NCBI GenBank assembly: GCA_959347315.1
Contig: OY365810.1
Coordinates: 12,861,597 to 12,925,596 of the forward strand
DNA: 64,000 nt
Reading direction: 5' to 3'
Origin: Bimastos eiseni
Taxonomy: Eukaryota; Annelida; Clitellata; Crassiclitellata; Lumbricidae
Shown: positions 1 through 10,827 of the stretch, in pieces
Layout: every line of letters begins with the position of its first letter
How positions within the stretch are numbered: position 1 is the stretch's first letter
Position numbers and translations under genes: made by a program
The notes under the pieces: model-generated
The model's database searches: none
The model's input: only the letters and a program-made list of their open reading frames with translations
What the model was told of the DNA's origin: nothing

Positions 1-109
1 TTGCAATACTTTTCAGAAGAAGTATTGGTATTGGTATCGCGACACTTTTAATTAGGGAGTATCGATATTGCTATTGCAATACTTTTTTCAAGTATTGTTA
101 ACAGCCCTG
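1..109. mobile_element. Right end of a hAT-like element, cut by the window start
   Basis: The first ~109 bases repeat short forms of AGTATTG and its complement. They end in AACAGCCCTG, the complement of a hAT-type CAGGG terminus. The left end lies outside the window, so the 8-bp target duplication (candidate ATCATACT at 110-117) cannot be confirmed. Confidence 0.35.
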
Positions 110-206
110 ATCATACTAAATATTGCAGCTTAATAATTCTAATTGCTATGAAATTCGAGAATAATAATAATAAAAATGATGGATTGATATGATGATTTTG
201 TTGTAG

Positions 207-799
207 GCTCCGGCTAAGACAGGAGTCTTGTTTAAGGAAATGCGTCTTCTCATAAACCAATTCCTTCAGAAGAAACTTAATGATCCACAGCTCGATGTTT
301 CAGGTAGTTGATTCCCTCCGCTTCACTTAACGTTAACTGTTCATTAATGGTCGACTGAGCTAAATACTTACCTATTCACTTAATACAGGACCTTCTAAGC
401 CCATGCACCTCAGAATGATATATAGAATAGAGAGGTAATATCTGTATCATGTACTCCAAAGTTTAGCAGAAACATACATTCCTCAGGGTTTACCTGTTGA
501 TGCCATTACATGTGACCATCGAAATTATCCACTTATGCTATGTTTACATGGTGAGCAGTTAGGTATATCGAATTGAAATATATATACTTTATGAGTTAAT
601 GTGAAATGTTGAAATTAATTGCATGGTCCCTTTGCTTAAAAGGCTTTAGCAAGTGCCATTTAAATAGTTTTGCAAATTACATCGCCAGTAGAAGCTGTAA
701 GCCTACATACAAAAAGATTGTTGCATATCATTGTTGTTTTTTTCAGGACTTCCTTTAGTACCACTTCTTCTGGAGCTTCTTGTATCAGAAACTGGATGA
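207..799 (+). CDS. Last two coding exons of an unrecognised gene
   Basis: Coding exons are 207-303 and 747-799. The first follows a TTGTTGTAG acceptor and ends at a CAG|GTAGTT donor. The second follows a T-rich TTTTTTTCAG acceptor. Exon one is open from its first base for 97 bases, which gives phase 1. The next exon begins GA and restores a glycine codon, then runs 16 more codons to TGA at 797-799. The predicted tail starts APAKTGVLFKEM and ends LLLELLVSETG, a helical, leucine-rich C-terminus. An AATAAA at 853-858 lies ~55 bases past the stop. The matching phases, good splice sites and poly(A) signal make this a real 3' gene end. I do not recognise the family, and the upstream exons lie outside the window. 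Confidence 0.6.
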
Positions 800-852
800 T
801 AAATTCTTCAATGGCAAGATATCTTTAGGAAATTTAGTGTTTACTGGATGAG

Positions 853-858
853 AATAAA
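853..858 (+). terminator. Poly(A) signal AATAAA of the 207-799 gene
   Basis: A canonical AATAAA lies 54 bases downstream of the TGA stop at 797-799. Confidence 0.45.
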
Positions 859-859
859 T

Positions 860-2560
860 TAAACTGCATGCACAAACGGTGGTGCATGTTGAGGCTAGGT
901 GAGGTTATACATGGAAAAAGTAGATATATTTTTTTGACTAATTTACTCTTATGCATATCTTGAAGCCCATTTTTATTTAACACTGTGTAAGAAAGAAACT
1001 GTTGAATTTCATAGGGCTTGGCCGATTGGTGGAGTGCTTATGTTGTCATGTACAATTTGCTATTACCACGTTCTCTCACTGCAGCGTATGAGGATTTGAG
1101 TATGTGCTTTCTGAATTGTGTATTTCTGTGTTGTTTTTCTTGGATTGTGGTTTTCGATTAATATAATAGAATTAAGAAACTTAGCCTCTTGGAAAAGCGT
1201 AGAGCCTGTCGTTATTTCTAGGCATTTGAAGCATAAAGAATGTATAAGTTATGACTTATGTGGGGATAAGGATGTACTTTTGAGATATATTGTGTAGGTG
1301 TATACATGTCATTAAATATGAGAAAAGAAAATTTTCTCTGGAGTTGGTGACCATGTGCTTTTCTATGATCAATATCAAATTGACTGAAGTAGAAGGCACT
1401 AGTGCCAAATTAAATCTAAAAGTGAATATTGCATAATTTATTTATATATAATTATTAAAGTGTTGCATTGTAGTATGACTTGTCTTTGAAGTTAGACTTT
1501 CATAAAGTTTCGTGAAATTCAGCAGCATTGACATTCTGAATTTGCACACAAAAAGTTGGAACAACATTGAGTATTTCTTTTATCTTTTGAGGCAAGCTTA
1601 TTCTTTATGCATGTAGTGTAATAAAGGACACTACAAGTTGTGCAATCGACGGAGGCTTTATGATTATTATGTATTATTATGTATTATTTAGTTTAAATGA
1701 AATTGTAGCTATTAGTTTTCATGTGAACATTTGAATGTAGCTGGACTACAGGATATCAGATCGGCTATGCACTTAATGAACTTTACATGTACGTGACAGA
1801 CCAGTAGCCGCTGCTAATCGCTTCTGTAATTGGCGTAATTAATACAACTCCCAGGGCATTACCAGATTCACGCATCTGACAGCAAGAGATAGAGGGTTAA
1901 ATAGAGAGACAGGAAGGAGACGTAGAAAGACACATTATGGAAGATTATGGGCAAGGGCACGACGACGGAAGCGAGGGAGTGACGAGAGACGGGACAGATA
2001 ACATGGAAGGAGGACGGTCCAGACGGACGATGGAAACAAGCGAGGCAGAGGCGACAGGTGAAGAGATTAAGCAGACATCCGACAAGGGAAGAGAGGAGGA
2101 TATAAATATGGGACGCGGGCGAAAGTGAGGATTCGCCCAAGAAGGAGTCAATAGGCAAGGAGAGTGCGGAGTGCTACAGACGAGATTTGCTGAGCATCTC
2201 TAAACGCATGAGCTGAGGCCGGAATTGTTTGACTGAGGGCGGATCGGGACATTGAATATTACATAAACCAGTTTGCTGTGAATATAAGTTTGCATTCTTA
2301 ATATATCGTAACATCAAAAAGTCTTCGCTGATTCCGTGGCTAAACGAACATACACCTACCGAAGAGAAACACCAGCTACCCACCACGAGTTATCACCGCT
2401 CACCACCATTTACCTTTGGAAGAGACGATAGACAAAAATCATCTCTTCCAGTACAATGCGCATCTCGTTTTTAAAATGATGTGTATACATAGCAACCTAC
2501 TTTACATGAATTGGCTCAGGTGAGAGCTCTTTTGGTGTAGAACTTTGCAACTGGGGAGCT
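860..2560. other. Intergenic, no gene seen
   Basis: AT-rich sequence with no coding pattern. A purine-rich low-complexity stretch at about 1880-2130 opens short frames on both strands that are rich in E/G/R or S/P. I treat these as composition artefacts. Confidence 0.6.
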
Positions 2561-2568
2561 CCTTTCCC

Positions 2569-2711
2569 CAGAGGCCGCAATCTCGTTTGACAGGTGGAGG
2601 GACTCCCAATGAGGGGGTAGGAATTGTGGTGGAGGACACACATATAACGTGTCTCCTCTCTGTAAAAGGTAGGGGGACTTGTCCCCTAGACCCTCAGGAT
2701 CGCCGCCCCTG
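2569..2711. mobile_element. 143-bp hAT-type MITE with perfect 8-bp target duplication
   Basis: The left end reads CAGAGGCCGCAATCTC. The complement of the right end reads CAGGGGCGGCGATCCT. Both are flanked by the identical octamer CCTTTCCC, at 2561-2568 and 2712-2719. CAG termini with an 8-bp duplication are the hAT superfamily signature. It is far too short to encode a transposase, so it is non-autonomous. It is GC-richer than its surroundings. Confidence 0.75.
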
Positions 2712-2719
2712 CCTTTCCC

Positions 2720-3340
2720 AGAAATTAGATTAGATGAGCATGCCAGAATGAGCTTTTACGGTCATCATGACTCGTGACTACTATACATGTAGATGCAATA
2801 ATGATCCAGAGACTCTGCTGAACTCGATACCATTTTCAGCTTGGGATTTCTAGTTTATTGTGCATTGTGTTGCTAACTGATATTGACATCATTTTAAATC
2901 TTAGTGACATTGCACATCATATTGGCTAGCGCTCGTTGATGTAAATGTACAATTGCTCGCACCTTACATGAGCCGTGTAAAAATTGTTGCCTCTCTCGAA
3001 TGCGAACGTAATCTGAGAATTTTTATAATTGTGAGAAATACGTTGATCCTTCAAGGGCTGTGCAGTACAGTGTCCGATTTGTTGGGGAGGATCAGGGAGG
3101 TTGGACCCCATGCTCCTTTTTTAACCCCATGCTTCCATCCTTTGGCCGACCCCCGAAGTGATCGGCTTCACTCCCTCAAGTTCATTGCCACAGTGTAGTG
3201 TAGGACTGCAGCAGGTGGCATCCACCGCTCGTCCGTTTCAATGAATGCTAAGTCATTTAGGGTGCAAGGCCTGAGATCAAAATCTGTTTCATAAGCCAGC
3301 AACAGAAAATGCTATTTTTTGCAGAGGTTCATGACAGTGC
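2720..3340. other. Intergenic, no gene seen
   Basis: Short open frames occur on both strands (for example around 2950-3200), but there is no recognisable domain, no splice context and no coding bias. Confidence 0.5.
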
Positions 3341-3344
3341 AAAG

Positions 3345-3928
<584 letters not shown>

Positions 3929-3969
3929 TGTGTATGTGCGCGAGCGTGTACAAGCGCGCGCGTGTGTGA

Positions 3970-4870
3970 ATCAACCTGATAATTTTGGAAACACTCAGAT
4001 GAATTGTATCCTCTGCGAGTTGTTTGCAATGCGAGGAACAAATCGCGAATAAAAAATTAATTCACTGCGGCTTGGTAAATTTTTAGTATTAATATGGATT
4101 TCCAACCACCCTGGTTCTTTTTTGACAAATCTGACCCTGGTGCAGTAGGCCTAAAGCCGTCAGAATTCACGACCGTTTTCTTAGTTATGGGACCCATACT
4201 TTGCATTGATCCCCTTATAGATTAAATTGCTTCTGATGCGATTGACTTGAAGTTTGATGGAGTGAATAGGCTTAATTAGACCTCTGCGTTACAGATATCT
4301 GCGCCATTTTACGTCCAATTTCCCACGAGGTTTAACGCGTTGAGCGGATATGCATTTTCTTACTACAATCAAATCTTTACAAGTTTGAAGATTACTAGGC
4401 CTATCAGGATCTGAGCTAGGTCATAATAGGCCTATCGCCACCGATGTGTCCAGTTTTAGGCTTATTGTTCAGTGTCGCTTGGATGAAATACGGACGACTA
4501 AGAATAGCCTAATCTCCAAAAAGCTAAGGCGCCACTCGAAAGCCAGGCACAATTAGCACCAGCTTATTCACGAGCACGACGTCAGATCATAGTACAAAGA
4601 GTAGTCCGAAGGTGGTCAGCGTTTGACGAGCTCGTGGATTTCAATTTTGTTAAGCCTATCGTCGTGCTAACCTAGGTCATCTAATGCACAGAAATTTTTC
4701 CTGTCGTAGCCTATTTGAACCGTTGGTTGAATTGACTTTTTACCCATCCGTGTCTTATGCACTAAATGTGCAAGTCGTTCTAGCCTTCTTGGGTATTGGA
4801 GCTATATCGAGTTTGTATTAGGCCTACAAGTAGGCATTGTAGACCTAGGCTATCTTAATTGTGAACCTAA
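3970..4870. other. Intergenic, rich in the AGGCCT core
   Basis: No coding signal. Several AGGCCT palindromes (near 4147, 4397, 4428 and 4821) occur in TAGGCCTA contexts. Confidence 0.5.
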
Positions 4871-4871
4871 C

Positions 4872-4950
4872 GAAGTAATGTGGTTATAACGTGCGAGGCT
4901 GTCGAACAGACGGTCGGTTCAAACCCTCGGGAGGGCAGAAATTAATTTTG
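4872..4950 (+). repeat. tRNA-like SINE head
   Basis: TGGTTATAACG resembles a pol III A box. About 35 bases later GGTTCAAACCC resembles a B box. The arrangement is that of a tRNA-derived SINE promoter. I could not fold a full cloverleaf and there is no acceptor-stem match, so it is not called as a tRNA gene. A SINE body or tail is not delimited. Confidence 0.4.
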
Positions 4951-5126
4951 TTCCTGGAATCCACTCCACCTGCTCTACCCAGCCAACTCATCTTTTACAA
5001 GTAGGTCTAGTAGGCTAGTCCTACACCGTCGATTAGAAAATGGTGACGAAGGAGAGGACTCATGCAGGACTGGGACTCGTTCACATATGCCGAAACCAAG
5101 ATAATGAAGCCGTTGATGGACGCTGA

Positions 5127-5150
5127 TATATATATATATATATATATATA
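5127..5150. repeat. (TA)n microsatellite, left flank of the mariner remnant
   Basis: A TA run directly abutting the GGGTGGGTCATT terminus. It continues as another TA run on the far side of the element at 6336-6407. Confidence 0.85.
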
Positions 5151-6332
5151 GGGTGGGTCATTAAAAAGTAAACCCCTCGATATTTCGGCCAGTAGTAGGA
5201 ATTACTAAATGACAGGCGCCAAGCTAATTATGCATATATACATATAATTGCTAAAATTTACTGAAATATTTCAAATAGAACAAAAATTATATCGCTTTTA
5301 ATGAGCGCGACCATGTTTTAGATGGTTAGAAAACATTCAACGCAGCAAAAGTTACAAACACGATTTCATGAGGTCACATCTCAGGTAATTGCTATAAATC
5401 ATCATATTGTTTCGCATCCTGGGTATAATGTGTCTATCACCAGTAGACACACATATTCTGAGTCTATTGGGCAAGTTTTGATGACCTTGTTGGGGGCCAT
5501 TGCATCGGTGATAATTTGCCCAGGGACACGACGAAAAGCGATGAGATTCAGATCTTCTTTGGCAATTCTTCTAACTGATGTTCAACTCTGCAGAAATTCG
5601 CCGATTAGGCCTACTGAGATGATTTATGATGTTGCCCCTCTGTGAGTAAATAAGTTCGTCAACATGCTCGATATTTGTTCGGATGCCGATAGATTTCTGC
5701 CTTACGCTGCCCTTACGACGTTCGACAGCCCACCCCCTATCATCAACGCGTCCGCATAAAAATTTATTATTTTAAGTGCTCAGCTCCAGTAATTTCAGAG
5801 TGAGCTTTGAATTCAGCTTTGGCTCCAAGATCATGCTCATGATTCATGAAGTGTAAGTAGGCCTAAACGCATTTTATCTGTCATGGACATCTTGCCCATA
5901 TTTAGGCTTACTTTGTTGCAAATGTTGTCATCGCAAAACTTTTTATTCACCAATTTAACCGGCTGCTTGCTAGATGACGTCAAAGTGACTTCTATATGCG
6001 ATAATTTCCAGTTTCTTTTCTCAATAATAATAATAATAATAATTATAAAGTGTGTTTTATTACAACTACTTGAAATGTAACTTCATAAATTCGCTTTTTA
6101 TAACTTTTGAGACGTTAGATGTTTTTTGACTATCAAAAATCGGTGGTTGCACTCATTAAAAGTGATATAATATTTTTACGCTTAAAATATCTTAGTTAAT
6201 TTTGATGGTTATACGCATATATGAATTGGTTTTGAGCCAGTCAAAATTTCATTTAATATTTCCTACTTTAGGTAAAAATGAAATGTTAGCAAATAACCGT
6301 AGTTGGGCCAAAAAGTAAACCTCTACGGTTTA

Positions 6333-6335
<3 letters not shown>
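5151..6335 (-). mobile_element. Decayed mariner-type DNA transposon inserted in (TA)n
   Basis: The element starts GGGTGGGTCATTAAAAAGTA and has a related terminal block (CCAAAAAGTAAACC) at about 6303-6316. It is flanked on both sides by (TA)n, consistent with a TA target. On the minus strand around 5620-5500 a frame reads VRRIAKEDLNLIAF, typical of the N-terminal helix-turn-helix region of mariner/Tc1-like transposases. It is then interrupted by stops, and no DDD/DDE catalytic core is readable. A diverged copy of the right half recurs at about 21440-21690, sharing GGTTGCACT followed by AAAAGTGATATAAT. The transposase identity is from motif recognition only. Confidence 0.55.

Positions 6336-6407
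<72 letters not shown>
6336..6407. repeat. (TA)n microsatellite, right flank of the mariner remnant
   Basis: About 72 bases of uninterrupted TA. Confidence 0.95.
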
Positions 6408-6410
<3 letters not shown>

Positions 6411-7050
6411 TACCTAATGGTCACTATATCGTCCAAATAAATAAATACGTTTTTTACAAACAACATTGTCCTATTCTAAACGCGCAATTCACCCCAATTT
6501 AGCCAGGTGACCTTTTTGCCTGTTTTATATGTCCTGGGCCTACATTTAGATCTGTTTATTGCCACAATATGTTATAAGACTCTGCTGGGAGTAGGCAAAT
6601 GCCAGGCTTAATATTTTTTAGTCGATTATGCAAATTCTGTTTCCAATGTCGTCTGGTAACTGCGCGCTTAGTTAAGTCGGGCAGAAAAAAGGACAGCGCT
6701 ATAATTAGTCGCTATAATTTGAGGCCTACCCATCGCTACACTTGTGGTCCCACCAGTAGGTTAAGTGCTTTATAGGTTGCGTGTAGCGCGACGTTTCGGC
6801 TAGGCATTCCGTAAAAGAACTAGACAGTTACGAAAGTGTTTATGCTTCGCAATACCAGTTTTATGTTTATCGAACAGTTATGTAGTCGAGGATCTGCAAT
6901 GATTCAGTAAGTGATGTTCATAGAAGGTAGGCCTACAATGTACTATGGCGAAAGCAGAGGCTTAATATTTGAACGAGGAATCGTTTGTCGGTAGGTTGTG
7001 AGCTTGAAGCGAAAGTGAAAGTGACCTGCTGCTGTTGCTATTTTGAGGAT
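6408..7050. other. Upstream region of the RING/USP locus
   Basis: No gene. It presumably holds the promoter or 5' UTR of the locus starting at 7051, but I see no convincing TATA or initiator arrangement. AGGCCT occurs near 6723 and 6931. Confidence 0.4.
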
Positions 7051-8817
7051 ATGGCAGCCCATTGAGAAGCTGAATTAGAAAAACAATTTAAAAGTATAGC
7101 AGTTTGCAACCTATGCAGAAAGACTTTAGCAATTCCAAAGATTCTTCCCTGTTTTCATTCATTCTGTCACAGCTGCCTGAATGAAAATGCTAGACATACG
7201 GGGAATTTGCAAAGCGGCGCGACTCCCTACTGTCGAACCTGCAGAGCTGATTATTATATCCAGGCAAATGCTCTACCGACAAATGAATTCCTCGACAGAA
7301 TAATAGCGACAGCGGACGCTTTGAGCTCGGTTCTACACATTGCTGGCTTTCAACGTGCAGGTTGTTCAACTTCTAACCCAACTGTCCCCGACTCATTATA
7401 TCGCGAGCATGATCCTAATCGTGGAAAATCGTCGATGACAGTCGGCGGTAGGATTAAAAACTTTGTTAGGCCTAACAGAGTTCGCCATGATGATGGTCAG
7501 CATAGTTCTGATAAAAAGCAGCAGAAGCCGCGCTGCAAAACGCACAAGAGTAAGCCGTTAGATCTCTACTGCAACAATTGCACACAAGTTATGTGCCAAT
7601 TGTGCATAGGAAGAACACATAAAGATCACCAAGTGATTGATGTCAAATTAGCCACTAAAGATTTTAGGCAGATGATGAACAGCTATTATCAGGGAGTCAC
7701 ATATTGTAACGCCTACTACAGAGCTCAGAACAAAATCCATGAACCAGCGCTTGAGGGAAGGACAGCAGCTGTGACTATGAATCGATTGGACACTAGACAT
7801 GATAGATCAGACAGCAGAGGAAGCGTCAAATTAGGTAGAAGTACGCAGATACTGCCAGTGTCACCATTAAACGGAATAGATTTAGATACATGGGGAAAGC
7901 TTACAATGCTTTTCTACGAAGAAATTACAACTAGAGGGTTGGCCAGCAACATTTATGAAATTTTTAAGAAACTACATAAGTTAAACACAAGTTGGAAACA
8001 CGAGTACGAACAACAGAGTCCTTTGCAACAATCAAAGAATGAGAATTCTTCATATAGGCCTACTAGAAGCGCTCGTTCATTTATTATAGAAGAAAATAAT
8101 CGACGAGAGTTGGAAGGGAGAGAGCAACGGAGACAGAAATTATCATCGGAACAAATGGGGTGGGTGGGGAATGTAAAACGTATCAAGGACGATGTCATAA
8201 AAAGGCAAGGAGAAGAAAGCAGCTGGATGGAGTCAAATCTGCATGAACAAGAAATGAAACACTTGGAGTTGAAGCCGGAAAGAGATTGGTCTGCTGGTGA
8301 ATTACAAGTAGACAAGAAAAAAAGTAAGTCTAACTTTTTAACTCAATTTTCAACTCAAACGGTATCACCACATTTCGTAAAACGAAACGAAATCTCTGTC
8401 AGTCAACAGATGCACTATGTAACTGAGCAGCAGAAGTTGTTAGACAAGATAAAAGAAGGTAGAGTATACTACACCAACCAAAAAGCGATATGGGATATAA
8501 AGGAAAGGCAGTTGGTGGAACATATTGAACGACTAAAAAGTCATATGCTTGTTGCCAGCAAGGAAAATGATAATCTTACTGCTCTGTATAACGAGGAAAA
8601 AAAATCACACGAAAGGAGCAAAAGCCAGTTTTCAGAACACTTGAAGAAAAAGTATGAATGGATGCACGAGAAGGACCTATGTTTCGATTCTCTGAACGAG
8701 TTCAAATCAGAGAAGGAAATGATAGAGAAAAAGCTACGAGAACAGCAGAAATCAAATGACAACATTGAAAAGAAGCTAACAGAACAAGTGCAAAACAATG
8801 AACGACTGAGGGTGAGT
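7051..8817 (+). CDS. RING finger, B-box and coiled-coil part of a TRIM-like/USP fusion
   Basis: The frame starts at ATG 7051 (M-A-A-H), is cut at once by TGA 7063-7065, then stays open to 8820. Directly after the stop comes a C3HC4 RING: CNLC, then PCFHSFCHSC, then CRTC (about 7110-7245). A type-2 B-box follows at about 7534-7630 (CKTH, CNNC, CQLC, H, H). Then come ~400 charged residues with heptad-like coiled-coil character. RING plus B-box plus coiled coil is the TRIM-type E3 ubiquitin ligase core, which would place ubiquitin on a bound target. No SPRY, NHL or other usual TRIM C-terminus follows. Instead, after a 1-nt frameshift between 8802 and 8817, the coiled coil continues into 8802-10344 and the USP exon. 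If the TGA is real, the next start (near 7434) loses the RING but keeps the B-box. AGGCCT occurs twice inside the coding frame. Confidence 0.75.
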
Positions 8818-10344
8818 TAAAACAGTTAATTTCTGGGCTCGAAAGAATCGATAAACAGTCAGCAGAGCTTCATACGACGATGGATTGTGACTCAGATAAA
8901 GGCATTATAGAGAAATTAAAAGTATTGATAGGTAAGATAAGAGGGGAATGGCCAGAAGAGAAAAGAATTCTTTTGGATAGGAATGAGGCATTGAGCCGCC
9001 AAATGGAAGAACTCAAGTCAAGAGCTTCAAGTCATGAGGTGAAGCATCAGTTGGAGAGCAGCAGCGTTGCAAGGAAAGAACGTGAATGGTTGATCAGAGA
9101 AAAACAAGCTGCTGATAGAATTCAGGAATTGGAACGTCAAATTGATGATCTAACAGGAAATCTTGCGCAACAGACTGTGTCGAATAGGACTGCCGAAGAG
9201 GAACTAAATGCGGCTTTGAGGAGGGAAGGTCATGTAAATGCTGAATTGACAGATCTAAAGCAGCGTTTAGGGCAATACTCAGCTGATAGGAAGCAAGAAT
9301 ATGATACAGACGTACTGCGGGAGTTGAAAGACCTAATAACATGGATAGAAAGAGGAGATGGACAGCCAACGGAGGATCAGATTCTGGACGAAGTATCGTC
9401 AAAGAATGACATTATAAATAAAATCAAAGTGTCGATCACAAAGACAACAAAAGAGTTGAGAGATAAAGTGAAACAATTGTCAAAGACAAGTGGAGATTCG
9501 AACAAGCAATTGGCAGAGCTCAGGCAGAGTTTGGCAAACGAAGAGATAAAACAACGAAAAGTAGGCGTGAAGTTCGAACGAAACAGGTTAACGCGACAGG
9601 TAGAGCAACTAAAGAATAGCGAAGAACTTCTTAATTCTAGAATTCAAGAATTGGAAAATGAACTACGTGTTCTTCAAGATGCGCTGACACAGCAGCAAGA
9701 AACCAATCTAACAGTTGAAGAGGACTTGAGAATAGCATTGATTAAGAATAAGGAAGAGACAAACATGAAGCAGCGTTTAGAAGGTTCCGTTACTTACAAT
9801 ACGGAAATTAGTCTTACACCGTTGGAGTTGGTGCATGTAATAAAGTGGATAGATACAATAGATAAACTGCCGACAGACAAGATGACAAAAGAAGTGGAAT
9901 CGCAGAATGACGCCGTACAGAAACTGAAAACCTCAATCATCGCGAAAACATAAGAATTAAAAGCTAAAGAGAAACAATTATTGACTACCATAGATGAATC
10001 AAGTCATCAAATAGCAGCACTCAAGCAGAGCGTACACTCTAAACAGCAGAAACGTCAAGAATTACGCAGAAGTAACGAAAGTCTGCAGACAGAGTTAATG
10101 GAAAAGGAACAAATACTGAAAGATCAGGATGAACAGCTTAACGAAATGAGGAATGAAATTCTTCAGCTTCGCGAAGAGCTAAAGCAGCCGGTGATGCAAA
10201 AGAAAAGTTTCAGAAAGGAACTAGATCAAGTATCACCAACAGAAGCCAAACAAAACGTGACAAAGCTCCAGCAGCAACGTTTCAAAGCTGAGAACAATTT
10301 TTATTGCGATGACTCCACTGCAGCTGTAGGCCTACAGATTACTG
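8802..10344 (+). CDS. Repetitive coiled-coil part of the TRIM-like/USP fusion
   Basis: The frame is open from 8802 through 9950. It meets an in-frame TAA at 9951-9953, then stays open in the same frame to a GTAAGT splice donor (exon end 10344, phase 1). The protein is almost entirely Glu/Lys/Gln/Leu coiled coil. It contains about three units spaced ~505 bp apart. The paired landmarks are LKQLISGLERID (8817), LKDLITWIERGD (about 9324) and LVHVIKWIDTID (about 9828), each followed ~25 residues later by IEKLKVLIGK, INKIKVSITK and VQKLKTSIIAK. RIQELERQ and RIQELENE mark a second conserved position. At the TAA the sister unit has lysine (TKTTKEL against AKT-stop-EL), which suggests an AAA to TAA change. 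This part most likely oligomerises the protein or spaces the RING from the protease. Confidence 0.7.
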
Positions 10345-10827
10345 GTAAGTTCTTGCTTGTTGGCTGCAGTTTTATGGACTGCATACGTTTTTCGTTAATT
10401 TTCAATCAATAGTTATCGAGTTTGCCAGAGTTTTCTCTCGACAGTGAAGCATTTCCATAGTCAGAAGATAATCTAGCACGACCATACATTTTGAAAACAT
10501 GTCTTTAGTATATTGAATCAAGTTACGATTTGTTTCTTTGTGAATTGCGAAACCTTAGCACGGTAGATTCAAGTTGCATGCCTAGAAAATCAGACAGTGA
10601 CATTCGATGAGACCAGCGGTCTTTTGTGCTCATATGAATGAGACTCTGGACATTTTGTCCAAACACTAGGTGATGCATTTCTATTTAATTTGCTTATCAA
10701 TTCAAGAGTCATATGCTATCTGAGAACATTGTAAATGAGAAACTATTCACATTTTCACATTCACTTAAATTGTAGGCCAACTCTACTACTCTAGCTATTG
10801 GGTGCAAAATTGTTTTATTTATTACAG
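10345..10827 (+). other. Intron joining coiled coil to USP domain
   Basis: Donor ACTG|GTAAGT at 10344/10345. Best acceptor TTTTATTTATTACAG ending at 10827. Both this acceptor and an alternative one 24 bases downstream (AG at 10850-10851) keep the reading phase into the USP frame. The first adds eight codons that contain a TGA at 10848-10850; the second skips it. Confidence 0.65.

Noticed and set aside
1868..2158. Three overlapping open frames on both strands
   Set aside because: Purine-rich low-complexity sequence; no domain, no splice sites.
4872..4950. A true tRNA gene
   Set aside because: A and B boxes are present but I could not fold an acceptor stem, and it reads as a SINE head.
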